Assembly: GCF_010686655.1 (NCBI RefSeq) | Contig: NZ_JAAGVY010000004.1 | Coordinates: 95,279 to 159,278, forward strand | From: Cryomorpha ignava | GTDB lineage: Bacteria > Bacteroidota > Bacteroidia > Flavobacteriales_D > Cryomorphaceae | Direction of reading: 5' to 3' | DNA length: 64,000 bases | Part shown: positions 47,832-57,122 of the stretch, piece by piece | Layout: every line of letters begins with the position of its first letter | Numbering within the stretch: position 1 is the stretch's first letter | Notes under the pieces: model-generated | Databases searched by the model: none | What the model saw: only the letters and a program-made list of their open reading frames with translations | Told to the model about the DNA's origin: nothing | Made by a program: the position numbers and the translations under genes

Positions 47832-50753
47832 TTAAACTTCCATAATAAATGAAACCAAATTCGTATCTGATTCCAAGTTGAGTTTTTTGCGGAGTCTATA
47901 GCGGCTAATTTCCACACCCCTTACAGAGATATTGAGTAATGGTGCTATTTCTTTGGTAGTTAGATTCATGCGCAAATAGGCACTAAGCTTTTGATCTTTT
48001 GGGGTAAGATCAGTGTGGTTAGCCCGTAGCCTTTTAAAAAAGTTTTGGTGCACTTGATCAAAATGCTTTTCGAACCGCTCCCAGTTTTTGTCGAGCCGCA
48101 CATCTGCTTCTATTTTCCTTTCTATTCTTTTTATATCTGCAGTTAAATTTTCCGGGACTTTTTTCGCAATTTCACTTAAATCAGACTTTATTTTCATTAA
48201 AATCTCACCCTTTTGAACTAAGTGCATGGTCGCTGAAGCCAATTCACTATTCTTAAATGCTATTTCACTCTTTAGATTCTTATTTTTCAACTCCATGATT
48301 TCAGATTCGTTTTCCTCGACTGATTTTTGGAACTCTGCCTCTTTTTCCTTTAGATGAGCATTTTGCTCCTGCTTAAAAGTTTCGGTCTTCTTTTTCTCTC
48401 TAAAAGAGATATAGCGCCAATAGAAAACGAGGGAAGAAATAATCAGAATAATATAAATCCCTTTCGCAATTGTTGATCTATACCATGGAGGTAGAATTCT
48501 AAATGACACGCTTACCGATTTACTAAGTGCTCCGTATACGTTTTTAGCTTCTACGGTGAACGCATAATCTCCTGCCGGCAAATTACTATACTCTTTGGTC
48601 GTTTTATTGTACCAGCCTGACCAGTTCTCATCAAACCCGGCAAGTTTATAGCGATAAGCTATTTCATTGAATTTTTCAAAGTGGGGAGTTACGAAAGAAA
48701 AGTTGAAATTATTCATATTGCTTTGAAATTCAGGATTTACAGCCCCGTCAAACCTGCTTTTCACATTAACTATTGAATCGTCGTCTAAGGCAATATTGAT
48801 GCTTTCCAATATCAAGTTGAAAGGAATTTCGGGCTTACTTATGCTAGACGGGTTGAAGTGTACAAACCCATCTTCAATAGCAATAAATGAGTTTTCAGCA
48901 TCGTAAGAGTACACATACTCGTATCCATCAACCAGCGCATCTTCTAACTGATTGAGATAAAATATCTCCAATTCGTTTGAAAGACCTTGCTCCTTTACTT
49001 TAATCAATCCGAATTCATTCTCCATTGAAATCCAAATCCGCCCGAGATCATCTTCAATTATCTGATTCACATTTTTCCCTTCTCCGATTAATTCTGTCAA
49101 ATTTTCATTCAGCAAGAAGGTATCTCTTTGTTGATCGTAGTTATAGATCCCATTTAGAGTTGAGAATGTAAGTTGATTCCTAATTTTAGAAACACTTGTA
49201 AAAATGTCAGAAGGAAGTCCTTTAGCCTTGCCATAAGACGTTATTGATTGAAACTTTTTTAAGTTTTTATCAAGAGTGAGTTTATATAAACCCCGATAAG
49301 CATGAGACACCCAAATATTGCCATCATCATCTTCTTCAAATAGTCTTGCTGATTCATCAAACCCATCAATCCTACCCAGTGACTCCCAGCCAGCATTATT
49401 TTTGTAATCCACACCAAACAAATAAAACCCTGTATAGGCACCTTGAATTACATACTCTGAATCACTTAATAAAACAGCTGATTTCCAAACACCTTGAATA
49501 TTGGTAATTCCTTTTAGGTCACTACCGGCGATTGCATTAGCTCCAGCATGTTGGTCAACTATAAGGTTACCGTTTATTTCGTCTAGACCCCATACCTGAC
49601 CTTCAACTTCCTTAACCGCATTAAACTTTAATTTGCCATAGTCCAGATCAACACTCCACGGCAATTTAAAAAGTCCCTGATTGGTGCCCAAATACAAATT
49701 CTCTTCAAATACCCGGGCAGCATATCCGGTTCCGTTTATTCCCATTTCGGAACCAATAAAACTTAAGGGTGAATTAATTTCCACGTAGTCGATGCCATTA
49801 TCAAGACCTAACCACAAATTATTCTGCTTATCTTCATAAATGCTTAGGACGGTATTATTCTGGAGCCCTCTGTCCACATTAAGTTGTGTGAGTATTTGTC
49901 CAGATTTATTGAAAAGAGTCAGACCATTTTGCGAACTTCCCACTGCATAATTACCGTTTACCAATTTAATGGCGCAATAAGGTTTCTCAATAAAGCCATT
50001 CAAATAATCTGATCGATCCCACTTCGAAACCGCGCCTTCTTGAATAATAAAATACCCACTTGATACTGTGATCGCAAGAAAACCTCCATGATCAAAAGGC
50101 AAAATAGACGCAATACGATCTGATTCAAAAACGCCATTGCCGCCAACTTTAATGAGCTCTCCCGCCTCATACTTATACAAGCCACGCGAAATATCCTGAA
50201 AGAAAAGGCTCCCATCTACTTCAAAATAATTCTCGAAGCGTCCGCCCAGAGGTTCAATTGTGCTGCAAGAATCTCCGTTATAAATAAATATGGCCTTTTC
50301 TGAACAAAAATAAACGGTGCTATCAATGATAAAGGTCTTCCATACATCTTCAAAGTCAAGGTTTTTCTCGGCAATTAAATGTGTAAGTGAAACATAATTT
50401 TCCCTGGTAAAATCAGTTGACTCCAAAAATCCTATTTCATTTTGACCACCGAGAAAGAGTTTATTTTGATTATCAATATTAAAAGATCGGATGATGGTTG
50501 CATTGGGCAAACGAAACAAATTCCAGGAATGACCTTCATATCTCAACAAACCTTTATTATTACCAATAAAAATAATCCCTTCTTCACTTTGTCTTATTTC
50601 CCAGTTCTGAGTACCGGCTTTATATTCTGATCTGGTGAAGTTTGTTATAGGAGGAATACCTATGTTAACTTCTTGGGCAGAAATATCTTTGCAAAAAAAC
50701 CCCAGCACGAAGCTGGCTATGATAAAAAACCGGGATGTACGTATTATACTCAA
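47832..50753 (-). CDS. Y_Y_Y / propeller / LuxR-type regulator of the glucan locus
   Basis: About 973 residues from a TTG at 50753, which gives a signal peptide (RTSRFFIIASFVLGFF); longer starts would place operator repeats inside the coding sequence. Order: two-component-regulator propeller repeats (about 40-680, e.g. SIYEDKQNNLWLGLDNGIDYV, DLGRIWISMENEFGLI), a Y_Y_Y domain (about 690-790, YRYKLAGFDENWSGW and NLPAGDYAFTVEAKNVYG), one membrane helix, a cytoplasmic coiled coil, and a LuxR-type HTH (LTTKEIAPLLNISVRGVEISRYRLRKKL). This is the known layout for periplasmic oligosaccharide sensing coupled directly to DNA binding. Located between the two halves of the locus. Confidence 0.85.
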   Translation of the reverse strand: MSIIRTSRFFIIASFVLGFFCKDISAQEVNIGIPPITNFTRSEYKAGTQNWEIRQSEEGIIFIGNNKGLLRYEGHSWNLFRLPNATIIRSFNIDNQNKLFLGGQNEIGFLESTDFTRENYVSLTHLIAEKNLDFEDVWKTFIIDSTVYFCSEKAIFIYNGDSCSTIEPLGGRFENYFEVDGSLFFQDISRGLYKYEAGELIKVGGNGVFESDRIASILPFDHGGFLAITVSSGYFIIQEGAVSKWDRSDYLNGFIEKPYCAIKLVNGNYAVGSSQNGLTLFNKSGQILTQLNVDRGLQNNTVLSIYEDKQNNLWLGLDNGIDYVEINSPLSFIGSEMGINGTGYAARVFEENLYLGTNQGLFKLPWSVDLDYGKLKFNAVKEVEGQVWGLDEINGNLIVDQHAGANAIAGSDLKGITNIQGVWKSAVLLSDSEYVIQGAYTGFYLFGVDYKNNAGWESLGRIDGFDESARLFEEDDDGNIWVSHAYRGLYKLTLDKNLKKFQSITSYGKAKGLPSDIFTSVSKIRNQLTFSTLNGIYNYDQQRDTFLLNENLTELIGEGKNVNQIIEDDLGRIWISMENEFGLIKVKEQGLSNELEIFYLNQLEDALVDGYEYVYSYDAENSFIAIEDGFVHFNPSSISKPEIPFNLILESINIALDDDSIVNVKSRFDGAVNPEFQSNMNNFNFSFVTPHFEKFNEIAYRYKLAGFDENWSGWYNKTTKEYSNLPAGDYAFTVEAKNVYGALSKSVSVSFRILPPWYRSTIAKGIYIILIISSLVFYWRYISFREKKKTETFKQEQNAHLKEKEAEFQKSVEENESEIMELKNKNLKSEIAFKNSELASATMHLVQKGEILMKIKSDLSEIAKKVPENLTADIKRIERKIEADVRLDKNWERFEKHFDQVHQNFFKRLRANHTDLTPKDQKLSAYLRMNLTTKEIAPLLNISVRGVEISRYRLRKKLNLESDTNLVSFIMEV

Positions 50754-50861
50754 TTGATATATACTTAGAAGTCTACACGAATCATTGTGAAACAAATTTC
50801 GCACTAAAGATAAATGTAAATCTCTGAAATACAAATCATTTATAGAAAAGTTCGTGTTTAG

Positions 50862-50922
50862 TGATGTAGTATGATGTAGCATTGATGTACTCAATAGTCA
50901 GTTGCGACGTAAGCGTGATGTA
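50862..50922 (+). promoter_or_regulatory. Phased TGATGTA boxes upstream of GH16 and the regulator
   Basis: TGATGTA at 50862, 50872, 50883 and 50916, spaced 10, 11 and 33 bp. The same heptamer clusters before the barrel operon and the clan-A GH gene. Position between divergent genes suggests control of both, including autoregulation. Confidence 0.7.
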
Positions 50923-50955
50923 GGGAATTATATGGCGTTATAAACAGTAGCTCAC

Positions 50956-50963
50956 TATCTTTG
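50956..50963 (+). promoter_or_regulatory. -7 element (TATCTTTG) of the GH16 gene
   Basis: An exact TAnnTTTG match, 28 bases before the ATG and identical to the -7 element of the barrel operon. Confidence 0.6.
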
Positions 50964-50991
50964 AGATTATTGACAACGTTAACTAATTCTC

Positions 50992-51855
50992 ATGCATTGT
51001 AAAAAATTCAAGTTTCAAATTTGCTCAGTCTTAATCATACTAATCGCTTCATCTTGCACAGAAAAAGTAGAAGAAATTGGTGGATGTCAATTTGATATTG
51101 CTCTGGATAATTATGAGCTCGTATGGAATGATGAATTTGAAGGCAATGCTATAGATTCAACAAAATGGTCATATGATCTAGGAGATGGCTGCCAAATTTC
51201 TGAAAATCTTTGTGGGTGGGGAAATAATGAACTTCAGTATTACACAAAGAGGGATGAGAATGCGTTTGTAGAAGATGGCAATTTAGTAATACAAGCTATT
51301 GAGGAAGACCCCAAATATCTTGGAGTATTTGACTACACCTCAGCAAGAATTGTGACTAAAAACAAAGGAGACTGGAAGTATGGCAGAATAGATGTGAGAG
51401 CAAAAATGCCAATTGGTAAAGGTTTATGGTCTGCGATATGGATGCTTCCTACCGATACTGCTTATGGAGGATGGCCTGCAAGTGGTGAAATTGATATTAT
51501 GGAATATCTGGGTGATAATTCGCGAAGAACGCTTGGAACTATCCATTATGGTCATGATTTTTGGCGTTTTGACACTGAATACTTTGATAAAGCTGGCAGT
51601 GAGCCTTCTTTTCATGATGAATTCCATGTCTTCTCAGTTTTATGGAATGAGCAGTGCATTCAATTTATGGTGGATGGTGAGCTTTTTGGTGAGCCAAATA
51701 CACGTTCAACAGTATTGCCTACCACCTACCCTTTCGATCAGAAATTTCATCTCTTACTGAATCTTGCTGTTGGAGGCAATTTACCGGGCAATCCGGATGG
51801 CTCCGCTGTATTTCCACAAAAAATGGAAGTAGACTATGTAAGAGTTTATCAATAA
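50992..51855 (+). CDS. GH16 laminarinase-type lipoprotein
   Basis: 287 residues, lipobox ASSC (Cys at residue 22). A single GH16 jelly-roll with WSAIWMLP, the catalytic ASGEIDIMEYLG (Glu166 nucleophile, Asp168, Glu171 acid/base), and IHYGHD. The six-residue E-I-D-I-M-E spacing is that of beta-1,3(4)-glucanases of subfamily GH16_3. It is expected to cut laminarin on the cell surface or in the periplasm. First gene of a unit with the T9SS protein 27 bp downstream, behind the TGATGTA boxes. Confidence 0.93.
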   Translation: MHCKKFKFQICSVLIILIASSCTEKVEEIGGCQFDIALDNYELVWNDEFEGNAIDSTKWSYDLGDGCQISENLCGWGNNELQYYTKRDENAFVEDGNLVIQAIEEDPKYLGVFDYTSARIVTKNKGDWKYGRIDVRAKMPIGKGLWSAIWMLPTDTAYGGWPASGEIDIMEYLGDNSRRTLGTIHYGHDFWRFDTEYFDKAGSEPSFHDEFHVFSVLWNEQCIQFMVDGELFGEPNTRSTVLPTTYPFDQKFHLLLNLAVGGNLPGNPDGSAVFPQKMEVDYVRVYQ

Positions 51856-51882
51856 TTAAAATTAAATCTTAAAACCAAAAAC

Positions 51883-53205
51883 ATGAAAAAAATTTACTTC
51901 CTCCTACCCCTTCTTGCCATATATGTATTGCAAGTAAATGGACAACAAACCTGGGACAATTTTGAAGACATCAGGCAGACGAATTATGGATTCATAAACG
52001 GTACTTTCATTCCTTACAATGAAAATCCTGATCCAGCGGGAATCAATACAAGTTTAGTAGCTGCGAAATACACAAGAAATGCTTCTGAAACTTTTGATGT
52101 GCTTATTTTAAATCGTGTTATGGCGAATGTAACCGATTATGCTACAGGATCGAAGACTATGTCTATGGACATTTGGAGTCCGGCAGTTGGCACTACAGTT
52201 CAAATAACACTTGAGAATACCTCTCTCGCCATGAATCCTTACCCTACAGGTCGCCACAGCGAATACCAGGCGGTAACAACAGTTGCCGAGCAATGGGAAA
52301 CGCTTGAGTTTTCGCTTACCGGAACCCCTGACGCGAATGTTGCTCCAACCATACTAAATCAATTGGTGTTGCTTTTCGCCCCAAACACGAATACCAATGA
52401 CACGTACTATTGGGATAATCTGCAAGGTCCCGAATTTGCTGTAGATGCTTGTGAAGGTATTGCACCGAATGCCAACATTTTAAACGATTTTGAATGTCAT
52501 CAAAACGTTAATTACATATTTTCACACTCAGGAATCAATTTCCAACGTATTCTAAACCCCGATTCAGATGGAAATCCATCTTCACATGTGGCGCGCTATG
52601 TGCGCAATGGAGGCGAGGAAAACGATGTAATTATTGGTCGATTTGACGGAGCACTGGGTCTTTCGGCTAACAGCGCTATGAGTTTAGATGTATGGGATCC
52701 GAATGCTCCTACCACAGTCATAGTATCTCTCCAAAACAATGCAGGGAACGTTATTCTGGCAATGTCGGCTGAGACTAGTGTTAGCAGCACATGGCAAACG
52801 CTTTCTTACGATCCTAGTGAGGTTTTTGAAGCAACAGACATCACCCAATTTGTAGTTCTCTTCGATCCGGGAGCCAGTACTTCTGACGAATACTATTTCG
52901 ATAATTTTAATGCCACCAATACTACCGCTATTGATGAGCTAGAAGCTGTTGTATCTTTTAAAGCTTATCCGAATCCATCTAATGGAGCGACGACTTTTGA
53001 GTATGAACTCAAAAACTCTGCGAATGTAATTTACGACATCATGGACATTACCGGTAAAGTGGTTGAGCAAAACAATCTGGGAATACAGGCAGCAGGCTCA
53101 AATCAAGTGCTTTGGAATGCCAATGATTATTCCAACGGCATCTATTTCTACAATTTCAGAATTGATGGCCAAATAGCTTCAGGTAAAATAGTACTTAATA
53201 GATAG
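51883..53205 (+). CDS. T9SS-exported protein with two glycan-binding-like modules
   Basis: 440 residues. Signal peptide ends near VNGQ|Q. Two modules of about 165 residues (about 22-190 and 195-350) share WDNFEDIR / LNDFECHQ starts, TMSMDIWSPAVGTTV / AMSLDVWDPNAPTTV cores, WETLEFSL / WQTLSYDP strands and YYWDNL / YYFDNF ends. A type A sorting domain closes the protein (KAYPNPSNGATTFEY to GKIVLNR). The modules look like beta-sandwich CBMs of the kind found in laminarin loci. No catalytic site. A binding protein for surface capture is likely. Confidence 0.8.
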   Translation: MKKIYFLLPLLAIYVLQVNGQQTWDNFEDIRQTNYGFINGTFIPYNENPDPAGINTSLVAAKYTRNASETFDVLILNRVMANVTDYATGSKTMSMDIWSPAVGTTVQITLENTSLAMNPYPTGRHSEYQAVTTVAEQWETLEFSLTGTPDANVAPTILNQLVLLFAPNTNTNDTYYWDNLQGPEFAVDACEGIAPNANILNDFECHQNVNYIFSHSGINFQRILNPDSDGNPSSHVARYVRNGGEENDVIIGRFDGALGLSANSAMSLDVWDPNAPTTVIVSLQNNAGNVILAMSAETSVSSTWQTLSYDPSEVFEATDITQFVVLFDPGASTSDEYYFDNFNATNTTAIDELEAVVSFKAYPNPSNGATTFEYELKNSANVIYDIMDITGKVVEQNNLGIQAAGSNQVLWNANDYSNGIYFYNFRIDGQIASGKIVLNR

Positions 53206-53218
53206 TTCATTTTCAATT

Positions 53219-53282
53219 GCAGATAATCAAATCGGGAAATCCAGAATTTTTCGATATTGATTATCTGCTTTGCTTTTTTTTT
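53219..53282 (+). terminator. Terminator of the GH16/T9SS unit
   Basis: A perfect 12-bp stem GCAGATAATCAA / TTGATTATCTGC with a 26-base loop, followed by TTTGC and nine T residues. It separates this unit from the GH3 operon. Confidence 0.85.
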
Positions 53283-53310
53283 GAAGAATAACAACCGTTC
53301 AGAATCACTT

Positions 53311-55524
53311 ATGAATAAGGAATCCTCAGCTGTCGCTAAGAAAAGTGGACAATTTAACGAGCGAATAAATTCTTTAATCGCCGAAATGACCTTGCGTGAA
53401 AAAATCGGTCAGATGTCGCAAATAGCCGGTCAGGGAGGTGTTACCGATCAGTTAAAGAAAGCTATTCGCAACGGAGAAGTAGGTTCGTTATTAAATGAAA
53501 CTGATTTAGACACTCTCAACGAAATTCAGCGGATTGCTGTTGAGGAGAGTCGTCTTGGAATTCCAATTATTATTGGGCGCGATGTAATTCACGGATTTCA
53601 AACGATGCTGCCTATTCCAATTGGTCAAGCGTCTAGCTGGAATCCCGAAATAATAGAAAAGGGAGCGCGCATAAGTGCTATTGAAGCAGCTTCTGTAGGC
53701 ATTCACTGGACTTTTGCGCCCATGATTGATATTACGAGAGACCCGCGATGGGGTAGAATTGCAGAATCTTTGGGTGAAGATCCCTATTTAACAAGCGTGC
53801 TTGGAGCTGCGATGGTCAAGGGTTTTCAAGGTGACGATCTTTCAAACCACGACAGCATTGCCGCTTGTGCCAAACATTTTGCAGCCTATGGGTACTCCGA
53901 ATCTGGAAAGGATTATGCCTACGTGAACATTTCTGAAAATGACCTTCGGAATACCATTCTGCCGCCATTTAAAGCAGCCAAAGAAGCAGGTGTAGCAACA
54001 TTTATGACCGCATTCAGCGATGTAAACGGTGTGCCGGCTACTGCAAATCAACTTCTGATGAAGAAAATCCTTCGCCAGGAATGGGGTTTTGAGGGTTTTG
54101 TAGTTAGCGATTGGGATTCGGTGATTCAGCTAACTACACAAGGCTATTCGAAAAATCACGAAGAGGCTGCATTTGATAGCGTAAGCGCAGGGGTTGATAT
54201 GGAAATGGCAAGCCGTTCGTATATCTATCACCTTGAAGACCTTGTAGATCAAGGAAGGATTACCATCGCCCAGATAGACGAATGCGTGCGCAACATTCTT
54301 AAAATCAAATTTGATCTAGGCTTGTTTGACGATCCGTTTACAAATGAAACCGCTTTTCCCGAAAAGGGAAATCAGAAACATCTGGAAATCGCTAAGCAAG
54401 CTGCAATTGAAAGTTGTGTGCTTCTAAAAAATGATTTCAACGTTCTACCACTTAATCCTGAAAAAGTTCAAAACCTGGCTATTATTGGTCCTTTGGCAAA
54501 TGATGCTTTAGAGCAAATGGGCACATGGACTTTTGACGGTGTAGAAAGCTGGTGTGAAACACCCCTTCAATCCATTCAGAAAGCGGTAGGTGAGCATACA
54601 ACAATAAGAGTGGCCAGAGGTCTCGAAACGACGAGAACTAAAAATCGTGACGGATTCGCGGAAGCAATAGAAGCGGCAAAATTATCGGAGACGGTGATAC
54701 TGTTTATGGGTGAAGAAGCTATTTTAAGCGGTGAGGCGCACTGTCGTGCAGATATCGACCTACCCGGATATCAAAATGAATTGCTCGAAGAAATTTCTAA
54801 GCTCGGCAAAACCACAATTCTAGTCATCATGGCCGGCAGACCGCTTACATTGACTCAAACACAGCACTATGTGAATAGTATGATTATGGCGTGGCATCCG
54901 GGAACGATGGGCGGCCCGGCAATTTCAGATATTCTATTCGGTAAAGTCTCCCCTTCCGGGAAATTGCCATTCTCATTCCCAACAATGGTAGGTCAAATAC
55001 CTATTTATTACAATCAGAGAAAATCGGGCAGACCCGCAAAACAAAATTCATTCTTACACATAGATGATATTCCTGCCAGGGCTCCGCAAACCTCAACAGG
55101 AAATACCTCCTTTCATATGGATGCCGGAGTAGATCCACTCTACCCTTTTGGTCATGGGCTCTCTTACACACATTTTAGCTATGGCGGTTTGCGTCTGTCT
55201 AAAAATGAAATGCGGCTCAATGAATCAATTGAAATTCTTATTGATGTTTCAAATGTGGGTGATATGGAGGCTGTCGAAATCGTTCAAATGTATACCCGTG
55301 ACCGGTTTGGAAGTGTAACCAGACCAGTACGAGAACTCAAAGGCTTTCAGCGCATTTCTTTAAAAGCCGGCGAAACAAAAACTGGAAGGTTTGAGATGCA
55401 TACCGATCAATTATCATTTTACAATAAGGAAATGAAATGTGTTACCGAACCAGGTGATTTTGACCTTTGGATAGGTGGGGATAGTAACGCAACACATCAC
55501 GCTCATTTTAAAATAATAAGCTAA
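53311..55524 (+). CDS. GH3 beta-glucosidase, no signal peptide
   Basis: 737 residues from ATG 53311; the frame before it lies in the terminator. GH3 layout: TIM barrel (about 25-370), alpha/beta sandwich (about 375-590) and FnIII-like domain (about 640-735, DVSNVGDMEAVEIVQMYTRD). Substrate Arg/His motifs AACAKHFAAYG; nucleophile Asp267 in FVVSDWDS. It resembles BglX but has no signal peptide, so it is probably cytoplasmic and may act on imported di- or trisaccharides. First gene of a tight operon. Confidence 0.92.
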   Translation: MNKESSAVAKKSGQFNERINSLIAEMTLREKIGQMSQIAGQGGVTDQLKKAIRNGEVGSLLNETDLDTLNEIQRIAVEESRLGIPIIIGRDVIHGFQTMLPIPIGQASSWNPEIIEKGARISAIEAASVGIHWTFAPMIDITRDPRWGRIAESLGEDPYLTSVLGAAMVKGFQGDDLSNHDSIAACAKHFAAYGYSESGKDYAYVNISENDLRNTILPPFKAAKEAGVATFMTAFSDVNGVPATANQLLMKKILRQEWGFEGFVVSDWDSVIQLTTQGYSKNHEEAAFDSVSAGVDMEMASRSYIYHLEDLVDQGRITIAQIDECVRNILKIKFDLGLFDDPFTNETAFPEKGNQKHLEIAKQAAIESCVLLKNDFNVLPLNPEKVQNLAIIGPLANDALEQMGTWTFDGVESWCETPLQSIQKAVGEHTTIRVARGLETTRTKNRDGFAEAIEAAKLSETVILFMGEEAILSGEAHCRADIDLPGYQNELLEEISKLGKTTILVIMAGRPLTLTQTQHYVNSMIMAWHPGTMGGPAISDILFGKVSPSGKLPFSFPTMVGQIPIYYNQRKSGRPAKQNSFLHIDDIPARAPQTSTGNTSFHMDAGVDPLYPFGHGLSYTHFSYGGLRLSKNEMRLNESIEILIDVSNVGDMEAVEIVQMYTRDRFGSVTRPVRELKGFQRISLKAGETKTGRFEMHTDQLSFYNKEMKCVTEPGDFDLWIGGDSNATHHAHFKIIS

Positions 55525-55532
55525 AACCAACC

Positions 55533-57122
55533 ATGGAAACCAATCAAAAACCAAAAATTAAAGGTTCTAAGACCAACCGATTTATTGTCCTTACAGCTTT
55601 AATCGTCGCACTAGGAGGATTCCTGATGGGATTTGATGCTTCGGTCATTTCAGGGGTGAATAAATTTATAGAATTGGAATTTGAACTCTCAAAGCTTGAG
55701 CTTGGGTGGGCAGTAAGTTCATTAACTCTTACCGCCACTTTGGCTATGCTGGTTTCAGGACCATTAAGCGATAATCTAGGTCGAAAAAGAGTACTCACCA
55801 TCGCTGCCATTTTGTACACTATTTCTGCCTTGGGATCGGCATTTGCACCAAGCTTCTTCTGGCTTATCGCAGCCCGAATGCTTGGTGGTATTGGAGTAGG
55901 TGCATCCCTAATTATTGCCCCTATGTACATTGCAGAGATTTCGCCACCGGGATTGCGTGGACGCATGGTTTCTTTTAACCAATTGAATATTGTTCTGGGT
56001 ATTTCTGTAGCATTTTTCACGAATTACCTTATTCTACAATGGGGCCAGTCTGAAGCTGAATGGACTAAAACTCTAGGTTTTGACGAATACAACTGGCGTT
56101 GGATGCTGGGACTTGAAGCCATACCGGCAATTCTCTACTTTTTTGGCCTTTTCGCTGTGCCAAGCAGCCCGCGTTGGCTTGCCATGAAAGGGCGATATGA
56201 CGAGGCCCTCAAAGTTATGACCCGAGCCTGCGGTCCAGAAGAAGCTGCCGAGATAATACAATCTGTAAAAGAGAGTATGGCAGATACAAGCAAAAAAGAA
56301 AAAACACCAATAAAAACACTTTTTAAACCTGCACTAAGACTGGTTCTTACCATCGGTCTTGTTATTGGAATCTTGCAGCAAATAACCGGTATAAACTCCG
56401 TTTTCTTTTATGCGCCTATGATTTTTGAGCAGTCGGGTATTGGAACAGATGCTTCTTTTTCGCAAGCCATTTATGTAGGACTTATTAATTTGGTTTTCAC
56501 CCTACTAGCAATCGCTTTGATAGATAAACTGGGAAGAAAACCGCTTCTTGTTTTTGGAGTTTCCGGAATTGCGCTTTGTATGTTTCTGCTTTCCTATGGC
56601 TTTCATTCAGCATCATATACACTTACAGAAGAATCATTGACCGCATTACCCGCCGAAATAGATCGGGTGCAGCTGGCTCCTATCATAAATAAAACCTTTA
56701 TTGACGACGTGAGTTTTAAAATTGCCCTGAGAGAAAATCTTGGAGAGTTGCCTGCAAAAACGTATGAATCTCAACTTATTACCGGCGCAGTTACTATAAA
56801 CTCTATGCTCATTCTCATCGGAATACTAGGCTTCGTGGCATCTTTTGCAATAAGCGTTGGTCCCGTAATGTGGGTCTTATTTTCTGAACTGTTTCCAATA
56901 TGGATTCGCGGTTTAGCCATATCCTTTGTGGGGCTGGTAAACTCGGCTGTAAGTTTTGGAGTCCAGCTTGTATTCCCGTGGGAATTGGAGAATCTGGGAA
57001 GCACGATCACTTTTATGATCTATGGGGGTTTCGCAGTTCTAGGTTTGATTTTTATTATACTCAAGCTGCCCGAAACAAAAGGAAAATCATTGGAAGAACT
57101 TGAAACATTGCTTGTGAAATGA
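55533..57122 (+). CDS. MFS sugar porter (sugar:H+ symporter type)
   Basis: 529 residues, twelve predicted membrane helices. Sugar porter signatures are GPLSDNLGRKRVL (helix 2-3), PSSPRWLAMKGR (after helix 6), LIDKLGRKPLLVFG (helix 8-9) and PETKGKSLEELE at the C-terminus. QQITGINSVFFYAP is the QQxxGxN sugar-binding motif. A longer extramembrane loop lies between helices 9 and 10 (about 345-415). It should import glucose or a short glucan product across the inner membrane. It starts 8 bp after the GH3 gene and overlaps the next gene by 4 bp. Confidence 0.94.
   Translation: METNQKPKIKGSKTNRFIVLTALIVALGGFLMGFDASVISGVNKFIELEFELSKLELGWAVSSLTLTATLAMLVSGPLSDNLGRKRVLTIAAILYTISALGSAFAPSFFWLIAARMLGGIGVGASLIIAPMYIAEISPPGLRGRMVSFNQLNIVLGISVAFFTNYLILQWGQSEAEWTKTLGFDEYNWRWMLGLEAIPAILYFFGLFAVPSSPRWLAMKGRYDEALKVMTRACGPEEAAEIIQSVKESMADTSKKEKTPIKTLFKPALRLVLTIGLVIGILQQITGINSVFFYAPMIFEQSGIGTDASFSQAIYVGLINLVFTLLAIALIDKLGRKPLLVFGVSGIALCMFLLSYGFHSASYTLTEESLTALPAEIDRVQLAPIINKTFIDDVSFKIALRENLGELPAKTYESQLITGAVTINSMLILIGILGFVASFAISVGPVMWVLFSELFPIWIRGLAISFVGLVNSAVSFGVQLVFPWELENLGSTITFMIYGGFAVLGLIFIILKLPETKGKSLEELETLLVK

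Noticed and set aside
53257..53310. N-terminal extension of the first GH3
   Set aside because: It would start in the T tract and right arm of a strong terminator. The ATG at 53311 fits better.
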